A stretch of 64,000 nt of DNA from Marivita geojedonensis (GTDB lineage: Bacteria > Pseudomonadota > Alphaproteobacteria > Rhodobacterales > Rhodobacteraceae). The DNA lies in assembly GCF_002115805.1 (NCBI RefSeq), contig NZ_JFKC01000023.1, forward strand, positions 1-64,000, given 5' to 3'. Shown one piece after another: positions 25,958 to 34,683 of the stretch. The translations under genes were made by a program, and so were the position numbers. How positions within the stretch are numbered: position 1 is the stretch's first letter; every line of letters starts with the position of its first letter. The notes beneath the pieces were generated by a model that was not told the DNA's origin, did no database searches, and saw only the letters and a program-made list of their open reading frames with translations.

Positions 25958-28107
25958 CCAACCGGACCTGCATGCAGGTGGCCGATGATGGCGCTGTCGG
26001 GGTGGCCGTTCTGGCGCAGTGTGTCGACCAGAGCATCCGCCTGATCCACCGGTACAGCGGCCAGAAGCCCACCACCGGTTTGCGGATCAAAGAGCAATCG
26101 GCTGTGCGGGCTGTCGGGGATGTTTGAAAATCCGGCGCGATTGTTCGCGTAAAGCGAAGAATGTTCTCCGCGTTCGGACAGGACCAGCGCGCCGGGCAGG
26201 AGCGGGATGGTGTCAAGCGTCAGGGTGGCTGACAGGCCAGAGGCGATGCAGATGTTCTGCGTGTGCCCTGCAAGGCCGAATCCGGTGAGGTCGGTCATCG
26301 CCTGCGCCACGTCGCGCAGGATGTGGGCTGCGGTTTTCTGGCCCTGCTGCATCGTATCCAGCGCGCCCGCAACGTCTGCACCGCGCGCTTTGCCGGACAT
26401 CAGGGCTGCCATGATCACGCCGGTGCCAATGGATTTGGTGAGGATGAGCGCTGCGCCGTCCTGCGCTCCGCCAAGTGTGATCGCATCCCGGTCGAGCAAT
26501 CCCGTGACGGCGAGGCCGATGGTCAGTTCGTCGCCCAGTGTGCTGTGGCCGCCGACGATATCGGCACCGGCATCTTGCAGGATGGTCTGGGCCGAAGTGA
26601 GGATCTCGGTCAGGGTGCGTTCGGCCAGTGGTTCAGACAGGCGCGGCAGGGTGATCGACAGGGTCGCCGCCTGCGGGTTCGCGCCCATCGCCCAGATGTC
26701 GCCCAGCGCGTGATGGGTCGCGATGCGGGCCATCACGGCAGGATCGGACCAGAAGCTGCGCAGATGGTCCGTGGTAAAGACCTGCCGCGCACCGCCTGTC
26801 AGAAGAAGCGCTGCGTCATCGCCGGGGAGCGGCGTGATGTCGGCGCGCTGGGCGGGTTTCAGCGTGGCAAGGGATTTCGACAGTGCATCGCGCCCCAGTT
26901 TCGCGCCACAGCCACCGCAAAGCGGTTTCGGGCCCATCGCCTGCTGAACGCCTTTGGCGCGGGGATAGGGCAGGGGCGGTGTGGGCATCTTGGGCAGGTC
27001 ATCGAACTGGTCCATGAACTTGCGGTCGATGCGGTCTTTCCAGTCCCACACCCAAGGGCCGGTAAAGGTGAGGCCGAAGCGATCGCCCAGCGCCGACTTT
27101 TTCCCGAGCGAGATAAGCTTCAGGTAATCTTTCTGTGGCACGTAGGTCTTGAGCGGACCACCCGAGAGAGCGGAGGCAAGATTATGGAATAGAACCGGGG
27201 CCTGCCGCACGGCATAGACACCCGCCTTGGGCCGCGGGGCCTGGGCCATATGTGCACAGTCGCCGACAGCAAAGATGCGCGCGTCGCTGGTTTGCAGGCG
27301 GTCATTGACCGTCAGAAAGCCGTCATGTGTGGTCAGGCCCGTCTCGGCCAGCCAGGGATAGGGGCGTGCGCCAGCAGCGCCGGTGATGAACCGGGCGGTG
27401 ATGCTGCTGCCGTCGTCGAGGGTGATGGTGTCCTTGCCCAGATGCGTGATCTGCGCGTTCTCGTGCAGCACGATGTTGAGCGCCTTGATGGCAGCGCGCA
27501 GTTGGGTGGCGCTTTTTGCGGGTAGGGCCGTCAGGGCCGTGGCGTTGTCGATCAGGTGGATCGTGGCGTGGCGTTTGCGCTGCTTGAGCGCGTGGGCCAT
27601 CGCCATCGCCAGTTCCGCGCCCGCAACGCCGCCGCCGATGACGGCAACCGTGGCCGGACCTGTGCCATTGCGGAACGCGTCCCATTGCGCGGCGAAGGGG
27701 CCGAGCGGTTTGGCGGGCACGGCATGGTCGGGAAAACCGGGCAGGTCGGGCATGTCCGAGGTGATGCCGACATCGACCGAGGCGACATCGAACCCGATGG
27801 GCGGGTGGGTGTCGGTCTGGATCAGACCACGGGCCGGGTCTATGCCGGTGACCGATCCGAGGATCAGGCAGGCATTGGCGGCCTGGGCGAGTCGGACAAG
27901 GTCGATATCAAGCTGATCGCGGCTGTAGTGACCCGCGACAAAACCGGGGAGCATACCTGAATAGGGGGCTGTCGGGCCGGGGTTGATCAGCGTGAGGCGC
28001 GCGCCGGGCAGCGGCTTCATCGCCCATTTGCGGAGCACCAGCGCATGGGTGTGGCCGCCGCCGATGAGGACGAGATCTTGGGTCAGGGGCAGGGGCGGCT
28101 GATGCAT
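25939..28107 (-). CDS. selD: Selenide, water dikinase fused to an N-terminal pyridine-nucleotide oxidoreductase
   Basis: This 722-residue bifunctional protein has an N-terminal NDH-2-like FAD/NAD(P) domain (residues 1 to about 380: LIGGGHTHALVLRKW, VIGGGVAGAELAMAMA, FAVGDCAHM) and a C-terminal SelD domain. SelD makes selenophosphate from selenide and ATP. The catalytic pair aligns as GGCGAK, with Cys in the position that is Cys or Sec in other SelD proteins. Later motifs GDDAALL and VGGHSTLGDELTIGLAVTG are present. Such fusions are known; the oxidoreductase may supply reduced selenium, which is inference. It converges on mnmH, which consumes selenophosphate. No selA or selB is visible, so selenouridine may be the main product. 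Confidence 0.93.
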   Translation of the reverse strand: MHQPPLPLTQDLVLIGGGHTHALVLRKWAMKPLPGARLTLINPGPTAPYSGMLPGFVAGHYSRDQLDIDLVRLAQAANACLILGSVTGIDPARGLIQTDTHPPIGFDVASVDVGITSDMPDLPGFPDHAVPAKPLGPFAAQWDAFRNGTGPATVAVIGGGVAGAELAMAMAHALKQRKRHATIHLIDNATALTALPAKSATQLRAAIKALNIVLHENAQITHLGKDTITLDDGSSITARFITGAAGARPYPWLAETGLTTHDGFLTVNDRLQTSDARIFAVGDCAHMAQAPRPKAGVYAVRQAPVLFHNLASALSGGPLKTYVPQKDYLKLISLGKKSALGDRFGLTFTGPWVWDWKDRIDRKFMDQFDDLPKMPTPPLPYPRAKGVQQAMGPKPLCGGCGAKLGRDALSKSLATLKPAQRADITPLPGDDAALLLTGGARQVFTTDHLRSFWSDPAVMARIATHHALGDIWAMGANPQAATLSITLPRLSEPLAERTLTEILTSAQTILQDAGADIVGGHSTLGDELTIGLAVTGLLDRDAITLGGAQDGAALILTKSIGTGVIMAALMSGKARGADVAGALDTMQQGQKTAAHILRDVAQAMTDLTGFGLAGHTQNICIASGLSATLTLDTIPLLPGALVLSERGEHSSLYANNRAGFSNIPDSPHSRLLFDPQTGGGLLAAVPVDQADALVDTLRQNGHPDSAIIGHLHAGPVGQVSIA

Positions 28108-28130
28108 GGGTTTGGTCCTTTGATGGTCTG

Positions 28131-28190
28131 GCGTGGCTTACCACGCAGGGGCGTCCGCGCCCATGCGACGGGTGATCAACTTTTGATCAC
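28131..28190 (-). promoter_or_regulatory. Two inverted repeats in the selD upstream region
   Basis: GCGTGG-ctta-CCACGC (28131-28146) and GTGATCA-acttt-TGATCAC (28172-28190) are both perfect and lie 24-83 bp upstream of the selD start. The first would form a hairpin in the mRNA leader; the second looks more like an operator. Their function is not known. Confidence 0.4.
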
Positions 28191-28302
28191 ATCCGGGTCT
28201 GGCGGTTTGAGGCCTTTTTCCAAGGCGTCCTTGACGGGGGCGTCCGGGGAAACCGTTACAAGAGCGGACGTGTCGGGTGCGCGTTTGCGGTTGTGCTGGT
28301 GG

Positions 28303-29709
28303 TCAGCTCTCGTAGCGTGTCTGTCCGCGACGGTTGGCGTCGACGGGCAGGGTCACGTGCAAAGGTTGGTGTGCGCGCTGCGGGCAGGCGGTGCGGGGGC
28401 AGACATGGCAGCTTGTGCCGATCTGGGCAAAAAGCGTCTTGTCGTCCATGTTGAAGCGCTGGGCGTAACCCACCTGGTGCGCCTGATCGATGTCGCACCC
28501 TATGGCGACGACAAGACGGCGCTCCTGCAACCGTGCGCCCACCACTGGCCGGTCCGAGGTGCGCGACAGAGTGAAGAACCGTCCACCGTCGGGCATCTCG
28601 ACGAATTGCGGGAGCAGCTGTCCCGGCACCTGAAACGCGCCGTGAATGTCCCAGACCGGGCAGGCGCCGCCCTCTTCGGCCAGCGAGATCGTGGTGGCGT
28701 TGAAGCGTTTGGACACGTTGCCCGCGCGGTCGACCCGAAGAAAGAAAAACGGGATGCCGCGCTGGCCGTCGCGTTGCAGGGTGGTGAGCCGCTGGCAGAC
28801 CATTTCGAAGCTGACGCCAAAGCCGGAAATGATGCGGTCAATATCGTATCGCGTGGCCTCGGCCAGTGTCAGGAATTCGGTGTAGGGCATCAAAAGCGCA
28901 GCGGCGAAGTAGTTGGTCAGTTCCACCGTCAGGCGCGCTCGGCCGGCGTCTTCCGTTATGCCGCTGGCCGCAACATAGCTTTGCACGGTCTCGCGCGCTT
29001 CGAGCAGGCCAATGACGTGGGCGAGCTGGAACACCCGGTTGGGGTGATCCAGCGCCTCGGACAGATGAACGATACCATCGGTTTCGCGGAACAGCCGCAA
29101 GGCGCCGGGCATGTCGGAGAGTTTCTGTACCGTGCAGGTGACGCTGTGTTCGAGGCGCAGGTGGCGTTTGAGCAGGGCGTACATGTCGTCATGCGACCCG
29201 CCCAGCCGCGCGCGCAGGTCTTCGGCCTGCCGCTCCAGCGGGTCGAAATGATTCTCGTGGGCGCGGAACACGTCGTGGATCGCGGTCTCAGGAGTCTTGA
29301 AACGCAGGTCGCCGCCATCGGTCTGTCCGGCGAGGCGGCGGAACTGTTCGGCCATAGAGCGATGCGCCTGATGCAGGTGCAGGAATCGGTCGACAAGAGT
29401 GGGCGCATGATCGAGCGCACCACGCAGTTCGGTCAGGTCAGGCGGGTCGTCTCCGAAGACCGGGTCGCGTACGGCCGCGCGCAGATCGGCCAGCTTGGTC
29501 GCCTCGGTATTGGTGACAAGGCTGCGCATATCGATACCGTAGGCTTCGGTCAGGGCGACGAGCACCTGTACCGACAGGCTGCGCTGATTGTTTTCCAGCA
29601 AGTTTACATAGGCCGGCGAGATGCCAAGCCTCTGGGCCATCTCGGCCTGCGTATGCTTGTTCTGGCGGCGCAACTGGCGGAGTTGGGGGCCAACAAAGGT
29701 CTTGCTCAT
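28303..29709 (-). CDS. XRE-family short-chain fatty acyl-CoA regulator (PccR-like)
   Basis: This 468-residue regulator has an Xre helix-turn-helix (about residues 8-62: GPQLRQLRRQNKHTQAEMAQ then SPAYVNLLENNQRSLSVQVL). A central IrrE/M78-like domain follows without the HExxH metal motif (ELTNYFAAALLMPYTEFL), then a DUF2083-like C-terminus with C434-x2-C437-x4-C442. PccR of Rhodobacter, in the same family, senses propionyl-CoA. The ATG at 29709 is the family start; the longer frame runs into AT-rich intergenic DNA. It is divergent from the tctCBA transporter operon and likely regulates it and the adjacent acyl-CoA ligase. No clear Shine-Dalgarno is visible, so the mRNA may be nearly leaderless. 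Confidence 0.87.
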   Translation of the reverse strand: MSKTFVGPQLRQLRRQNKHTQAEMAQRLGISPAYVNLLENNQRSLSVQVLVALTEAYGIDMRSLVTNTEATKLADLRAAVRDPVFGDDPPDLTELRGALDHAPTLVDRFLHLHQAHRSMAEQFRRLAGQTDGGDLRFKTPETAIHDVFRAHENHFDPLERQAEDLRARLGGSHDDMYALLKRHLRLEHSVTCTVQKLSDMPGALRLFRETDGIVHLSEALDHPNRVFQLAHVIGLLEARETVQSYVAASGITEDAGRARLTVELTNYFAAALLMPYTEFLTLAEATRYDIDRIISGFGVSFEMVCQRLTTLQRDGQRGIPFFFLRVDRAGNVSKRFNATTISLAEEGGACPVWDIHGAFQVPGQLLPQFVEMPDGGRFFTLSRTSDRPVVGARLQERRLVVAIGCDIDQAHQVGYAQRFNMDDKTLFAQIGTSCHVCPRTACPQRAHQPLHVTLPVDANRRGQTRYES

Positions 29710-29874
29710 GTTTACAAATTTACAATTTATTATTTTGTTAATGCAAGAATTAACTCCATGACCCTTATGCGCGTGAAATTTTATTTCGTCCAGATATCTA
29801 TTTCTCAAGTCCGAGGGAGGAGTGGCGGCATCTGTCGCTTACAGGAGCGGGCTTTTTGATCGGGAGGATATTAC
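29710..29874. promoter_or_regulatory. Divergent AT-rich control region with tandem TTTACAA boxes
   Basis: Tandem octamers TTTACAAA and TTTACAAT (29711-29726) abut the start of the PccR-like gene, followed by TTTTGTTAATGCAAG (29733-29747). PccR-type regulators bind paired TTTGCAAA half-sites, so these near matches are candidate operators. A GGGAGG-type ribosome site precedes tctC at 29859-29866. Confidence 0.45.
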
Positions 29875-30864
29875 ATGATCTACAAAATGACACGTCGCGC
29901 TGCGCTGGCAGGGGTCGCATCGGTTGCGATGATTGCAGCAGGAGCCACATCGGCACTTGCCGAAGGCTGGAAGCCGCAGAAGCCGATTGAAATGGTCATC
30001 ATGGCCGGTCAGGGCGGCGGCGCAGACCGCCTGGCGCGCCTGTTCCAGTCGATCATCCAGAAAGAAAACCTTGCCTCGATGCCGGTTCTGCCGGTGAACA
30101 AGGGTGGCGGTTCCGGCGCCGAGGCTCTGCGCTATCTCAAGGACAGCGAGGGCGACGCGCACAAGATCATGGCGACGCTGAACAGCTACTACACCACGCC
30201 GCTGCGCACCGATATCGGGGTCGATATCGAAGAGTTCACACCGATCGCGCGAATGGCGCTTGATACGTTCGTGCTGTGGGTCAATGCCGACAGCGATATT
30301 CAGACGCTGGATGATTACGTGGCCGCGGTCAAAGCATCGGGCGGTGAGTGGAAGATGGGTGGCACCGGCACCGGGCAGGAAGACAGCCTCGTGACCGCGA
30401 TGCTGGAAAAGGAATTCGACATCAAGGTAACCTACGTGCCCTTCAAAGGCGGCGGCGATGTGGCGAAAAACCTTGTTGGCGGTCATATCGACAGCACGGT
30501 GAACAACCCCTCCGAAGCGCTGGGCTTCTACCAGGCAGGGAAGGTGCGCCCGATTGTGGCCTTCACCCCGAACCGGATTGACGTGTTCCCGGACACGCCG
30601 ACCGCGACCGAACTCGGCCACGACATCGTTTACTGGATGCAGCGGTCCTTCGTGGCGCCAAAGGACATGCCGGCGGAAGCGGTTGCCTACTACACCGAGA
30701 TGTTCCAGAAGCTGTCCGAAACCGAAGAGTGGCAGACCTACACCAAGGACAAGGCTCTGATGGCGGACTTCCTGACCGGAGACGAGCTTCAGGCCTATTT
30801 TCTCGAAGAGCGGAACAAACACGCTGCCATCCTTGCCGACATGGAAGGCGACGGGTCTTCGTAA
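29875..30864 (+). CDS. tctC: TctC-family periplasmic substrate-binding protein of a TTT transporter
   Basis: This 329-residue binding protein of a tripartite tricarboxylate transporter has a signal peptide (MIYKMTRRAALAGVASVAMI, ending near ATSALA). The mature domain has the Bug/TctC blocks KPIEMVIMAGQGGGADRLAR, GTGTGQEDSLVTAML and YVPFKGGGDVAKNLVGGHIDSTVNNPSEA. TctC proteins bind carboxylates such as citrate or aromatic and branched acids. It is the first gene of tctCBA, then an acyl-CoA ligase; the substrate is probably a carboxylate activated by that ligase. Confidence 0.9.
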   Translation: MIYKMTRRAALAGVASVAMIAAGATSALAEGWKPQKPIEMVIMAGQGGGADRLARLFQSIIQKENLASMPVLPVNKGGGSGAEALRYLKDSEGDAHKIMATLNSYYTTPLRTDIGVDIEEFTPIARMALDTFVLWVNADSDIQTLDDYVAAVKASGGEWKMGGTGTGQEDSLVTAMLEKEFDIKVTYVPFKGGGDVAKNLVGGHIDSTVNNPSEALGFYQAGKVRPIVAFTPNRIDVFPDTPTATELGHDIVYWMQRSFVAPKDMPAEAVAYYTEMFQKLSETEEWQTYTKDKALMADFLTGDELQAYFLEERNKHAAILADMEGDGSS

Positions 30865-30897
30865 GCGGCTTTGCTGAGAGCCAAAGCACGTGAGAGT

Positions 30898-30923
30898 GGC
30901 CGGGGTGTGCGTTTGTCCCGGCC
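30898..30923 (+). promoter_or_regulatory. Intercistronic hairpin between tctC and tctB
   Basis: GGCCGGG and CCCGGCC form a perfect 7-bp stem with a 12-base loop in the 116-bp gap, followed by CTTTC. It resembles the attenuating or stabilising hairpins found after binding-protein genes, giving more TctC than membrane subunits. Confidence 0.55.
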
Positions 30924-30980
30924 CTTTCGACCAACCGGACAGGGTGATCCGGAGATATCATACATACTGGGGAGACTGCG

Positions 30981-31469
30981 ATGCTTGTTGCGGACAGAGT
31001 GATCGCCATCGCCATCATGGCGCTATCCGCCTATTTCATGTGGCACGCCACGGAACTGCCGATCGGTTGGAACGGCATGACAGGTGGACCGGGGGGCGGC
31101 GCGTTTCCATTCTGGCTGTCTCTGGTCATGCTGCTGGCTGCCGGGGGCATTTTTGTCCGCAGCCTTGGTGAAGATCATGGCGGGCAGTCGTTCTTCGACG
31201 GGGTGATGCTCAAATCCGTGATTTCGGTCGTGATCGCGCTGTTCGCGACAATCGCGCTGATCCCGGTGGCCGGTGCGTATATCGCCATCCCGCTGTTCAT
31301 GTTCTGGTACGTCAGGATTTTCGGTCGCCATTCGTGGTTCCTGACCGGTTGCCTGGCACTTGGGACGCCGGTTTTCCTGTTCTTCTTCTTCGAAGTGACA
31401 CTGAAAATCCTGCTTCCCAAGGGCTTTACGGAGCCGCTTTTCTTCCCGCTTTACGCAATGTTCTTCTGA
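30981..31469 (+). CDS. tctB: TctB-family small membrane subunit of the TTT transporter
   Basis: This 162-residue protein has four hydrophobic segments (about residues 7-22, 38-55, 75-105, 120-145), the size and layout of TctB. The loop AGGIFVRSLGEDHGG follows the second helix. GGGGAGA precedes the ATG. It lies 15 bp before tctA. TctB stabilises the large subunit, and its detailed role is poorly understood. Confidence 0.87.
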   Translation: MLVADRVIAIAIMALSAYFMWHATELPIGWNGMTGGPGGGAFPFWLSLVMLLAAGGIFVRSLGEDHGGQSFFDGVMLKSVISVVIALFATIALIPVAGAYIAIPLFMFWYVRIFGRHSWFLTGCLALGTPVFLFFFFEVTLKILLPKGFTEPLFFPLYAMFF

Positions 31470-31484
31470 TCCGGGGCTGAGACT

Positions 31485-33002
31485 ATGGACACGCTGGCAC
31501 TTCTTGCGGACGGCTTTGCAACCTCGCTTTCCCCGCTCAATCTGATGATTGTGATCCTTGGGGTCACGGCGGGGCTGTTTATCGGCGCGATGCCGGGTTT
31601 GGGTTCGGTGAACGGGGTGGCCATCGTGCTGCCGCTGACCTTCATCGTGCCGCCCAGTTCCGCGATCATCCTTCTTGCCGCGATCTACTACGGGGCGATG
31701 TACGGCGGCGCGATTTCGTCTATCCTTCTTGGAATACCCGGGGCCTCAACAGCCGTTGCGACCACGTTCGACGGGCGACCGATGGCACAACAGGGCAAAG
31801 CGGGGCTGGCGCTGATCGCCGCTGCGGTTGCGTCCTTCATAGGAGGCACGCTGTCGGTTGTGCTGTTCACGCTGTTTGCCGTGCCTCTGGCCGATCTTGC
31901 GCTGGCGTTCGGCCCTGCCGAGGAATTCGCACTGGTTCTGATGGCGTTCACCACCTTTGTTGGCCTTGGCGGAGATGACGTTCTCAAGACCATTGTCATG
32001 ATCTGCCTCGGGCTGGTGCTGAGCACCGTCGGTCTTGACCTCATCTCGGGACAGCCGCGCCTGATCTTCGGTGATCTGCCGGGGTTCTTTTCGGGGATCA
32101 GTTTCCTTGTGCTGGCGATTGGGGTCTACGGGATCGGGGAGATCCTTTACACGCTCGAAACCTCGCGGACCGCGCCACAGGTGACGCCTGCGCGCATTAC
32201 CCTCAAGGAACTAAGCGCAGGGATGCGCGCGATGAACCGCCTTTGGAAGACCATGAGTCTCGGATCCTTCCTCGGCTTCTTCGTCGGGATGCTGCCCGCG
32301 GCGGGGGCGACCCCGGCGGCATTGATGGCCTACGGCATTGCCCGGTCGACCTCGAAAGAGCCGCACACGTTCGGCAAGGGCAACATCGAAGGCGTGGCTG
32401 CGCCTGAGACCGCGAACAACGCGGCATCGACCGGGTCTTTGCTTCCCATGCTGACGTTGGGTATTCCGGGCTCGCCCACAACTGCGCTTCTGTTGGGCGG
32501 TATGGTGATGTGGGGACTGATGCCCGGCCCGATGCTGTTCATCGAGCAGCCGGATTTCGTCTGGGGCCTGATTTCGTCGCTCTACACCGCGAACTTTGCC
32601 GCCGTGGCGATCAATATCGCGCTGATCCCGCTCTTTGTCTGGGCGCTTCGGATGCCATTTACCGTGCTGTGCGCCATCGTGATCGTGCTCTGCATCGTCG
32701 GTGGCTTTGCCCCGAGCCAGAAAATGCATGATGTCTGGCTCATCGCGGGCTTTGGCGTAGCGGGGTATCTGCTGCGCAAGGCAGACTACCCGCTGGCCCC
32801 CCTGGTGTTGGCGCTTGTTCTTGGCCCGTTGATGGAAAAGAGCTTCCGTCAGACCCTGATCGCAGAGCAGGGAAATGTCCTCGCGTTCATCGAACGACCG
32901 CTCTCTGGCACATTTATTGCACTGGCAGCGCTTTTCTTTGTGCTTCCGCTGGTTAAGTATCTGCGCAAGGGAGGATCCCGGAGCATCGCTCCGGCGGAGT
33001 GA
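31485..33002 (+). CDS. tctA: TctA-family large permease subunit of the TTT transporter
   Basis: This 505-residue inner-membrane permease has about 12 membrane segments and the family-defining blocks GLFIGAMPGLGSVNGVAIVLPLTF, ISSILLGIPGASTAVATTFDGRPMAQQGKAG and a second half beginning SLGSFLGFFVGMLPAAGATPAALMAYG. The repeat KGNIEGVAAPETANNAASTGSLLPMLTLGIPGSP is diagnostic. It transports the solute delivered by TctC using an ion gradient. It is followed after 34 bp by the acyl-CoA ligase, likely in the same transcript. Confidence 0.93.
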   Translation: MDTLALLADGFATSLSPLNLMIVILGVTAGLFIGAMPGLGSVNGVAIVLPLTFIVPPSSAIILLAAIYYGAMYGGAISSILLGIPGASTAVATTFDGRPMAQQGKAGLALIAAAVASFIGGTLSVVLFTLFAVPLADLALAFGPAEEFALVLMAFTTFVGLGGDDVLKTIVMICLGLVLSTVGLDLISGQPRLIFGDLPGFFSGISFLVLAIGVYGIGEILYTLETSRTAPQVTPARITLKELSAGMRAMNRLWKTMSLGSFLGFFVGMLPAAGATPAALMAYGIARSTSKEPHTFGKGNIEGVAAPETANNAASTGSLLPMLTLGIPGSPTTALLLGGMVMWGLMPGPMLFIEQPDFVWGLISSLYTANFAAVAINIALIPLFVWALRMPFTVLCAIVIVLCIVGGFAPSQKMHDVWLIAGFGVAGYLLRKADYPLAPLVLALVLGPLMEKSFRQTLIAEQGNVLAFIERPLSGTFIALAALFFVLPLVKYLRKGGSRSIAPAE

Positions 33003-33036
33003 ACTGAACATAATTGACTGAAGAGGGGACAGGGCA

Positions 33037-34566
33037 ATGGCTACCAACGTCAAGGCACTGCTTGAGGGACATGACGCCAATTCAAAGGCACTGGGTGCGC
33101 CGGGACGGGAGTGGCTGAGCTATGGCGGGCTGCGCGATCTGTCGGCTGAGGTGAGCGCGTCGCTGCGCGGCTTCGGGATCGGGCCGAGCGACCGGGTGGC
33201 GATCGTGCTGCCGAACGGACCGGAAATGGCGTCGGCCTTTGTGACCATCGCTCAGGCGGCCACAACCGCGCCTTTGAACCCGGCCTACCGCGAGGACGAA
33301 TACGCGTTCTACCTCGAAGACCTTGGCGCAAAGGCGATTGTTCTGGCGGATGGCTATGACGGCCCTGCCTTGGCGGCGGCGAAGACGCTGGGACTGATGG
33401 TGCTGCGCACTGTTGTGGCCGAGGGCGCACCTGCGGGGTACTTTACCCTGTCCGCCGATGGCGCGACGGGTGATGCGTTGCCTGCGAGCGATCCGACGGA
33501 TGGGGATGTGGCGCTGATCCTGCACACGTCGGGCACTACGTCGCGACCGAAGATCGTGCCGCTGTTGCAATCGAACGTGGCGGCGTCGGCGCATAACATC
33601 GCCAAGTCGCTGAACCTGACGGCGGATGACCGCTGCCTGAACGTGATGCCGTTGTTCCACATTCACGGGCTTTTGGCCGCTGTGTCGGCGTCGCTCTCGG
33701 TTGGGGCGTCGATCTGGTGCGCGCCGGGCTTTGACGCGCTGCGCTTCTTTGGCTGGATGCGTGATGCAACACCCACCTGGTACACCGCCGTTCCGACCAT
33801 GCACCAGGCGATCCTGACCCGCGCTGGGCGCAATGCCGATGTGATCGCAGAAGTGCCGCTGCGCTTCCTGCGGTCGTCCTCGGCGTCTTTGCCGGCGCAG
33901 GTTATGGAGCAGTTGCGCGAGACGTTCAACGCACCGGTGATCGAAGCCTACGGTATGACCGAAGCCGCGCACCAGATGTGCTGCAACCCGTTCGATCGGC
34001 AGAAGCCGGGCGCTGTGGGTGTGGCTGCTGGCCCGGAAGTGCGTGTGGCGCATGAGACCGAAAACCGCCTGATCGATGGCACCGGCGAGGTGGTGATTTC
34101 GGGCCCGAATGTCACGCCGGGCTACGAGAGCAACCCCGACGCCAACGCGAAGAACTTCTTTGAATCAGATGGCAAGCGCTGGTTCCGCACCGGCGATCAG
34201 GGTGCGTTTGACGAGGATGGGTTCCTGCATCTGACCGGGCGATTGAAGGAAATCATCAATCGCGGCGGCGAGAAGGTTTCGCCGCTGGAGGTGGATGGCG
34301 TTCTGCTGGATCACCCGGCGATCGCGCAGGTGGTGACCTTTGCTTTGCCGCATCCCAAGCTGGGGGAAGAAGTGGCTGCTGCCGTCGTGCTTAAGGACGG
34401 TGTCGCGGCGACCGAGCGGGACATCCGTGATTTTGCAGCGACCCGCATGGCTGACTTCAAAGTGCCGCGCAAGGTGATCATCCTTGACGAGATCCCCAAA
34501 GGCGCAACCGGCAAGATGCAGCGGATTGGTCTGGCAGAGAAGCTGGGGCTTGTGGAACCGGCCTGA
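33037..34566 (+). CDS. Acyl-CoA ligase, oxalyl-CoA synthetase/Pcs60-like AMP-forming enzyme
   Basis: This 509-residue member of the ANL superfamily activates a carboxylate to its CoA thioester via an acyl-adenylate. Motifs seen are the P-loop ILHTSGTTSRPKIVPL, the HIHGLLAAV loop, EAYGMTEAAHQM, RTGDQGAFDEDGFLHLTGRLKEIINRGGEKVSP and the catalytic Lys in PKGATGKMQRIGL. The overall pattern, including PLFHIHGLL and SSSASLPAQVMEQL, is closest to the oxalyl-CoA synthetase (AAE3/Pcs60) group, but malonate- or other dicarboxylate-activating relatives are similar. It sits after tctCBA and near a PccR-like regulator, so it probably activates the imported acid. It ends before a hairpin repeat at 34591. 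Confidence 0.85.
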   Translation: MATNVKALLEGHDANSKALGAPGREWLSYGGLRDLSAEVSASLRGFGIGPSDRVAIVLPNGPEMASAFVTIAQAATTAPLNPAYREDEYAFYLEDLGAKAIVLADGYDGPALAAAKTLGLMVLRTVVAEGAPAGYFTLSADGATGDALPASDPTDGDVALILHTSGTTSRPKIVPLLQSNVAASAHNIAKSLNLTADDRCLNVMPLFHIHGLLAAVSASLSVGASIWCAPGFDALRFFGWMRDATPTWYTAVPTMHQAILTRAGRNADVIAEVPLRFLRSSSASLPAQVMEQLRETFNAPVIEAYGMTEAAHQMCCNPFDRQKPGAVGVAAGPEVRVAHETENRLIDGTGEVVISGPNVTPGYESNPDANAKNFFESDGKRWFRTGDQGAFDEDGFLHLTGRLKEIINRGGEKVSPLEVDGVLLDHPAIAQVVTFALPHPKLGEEVAAAVVLKDGVAATERDIRDFAATRMADFKVPRKVIILDEIPKGATGKMQRIGLAEKLGLVEPA

Positions 34567-34590
34567 TTTCAGGTTCGGATGAAGCGCCGG

Positions 34591-34639
34591 GTGGCTCCTG
34601 CGGGAGCCTCCGGCGGGAGTTTATTTGGCAAGATGAAGG
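34591..34639 (+). repeat. Hairpin repeat ending in GGAGTTTAT..GGCAAGATGAAG (copy 1)
   Basis: Two short stems (GGCTCC/GGAGCC and CTCC/GGAG) are followed by TTTATTT and then GGCAAGATGAAG. A related element follows the dehydratase gene at 37871. Elements of this type are common between genes in Rhodobacterales and probably act as terminators; here it lies 24 bp past the ligase stop. Confidence 0.6.
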
Positions 34640-34683
34640 AGGAGCGGTTCGCAGACCATCGGCGGATCGTTTTGGGGTGAGCG

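Noticed and set aside
25939-28107. Selenocysteine-containing SelD
   Set aside because: The catalytic position is an ordinary Cys codon in GGCGAK, and no in-frame UGA is present.
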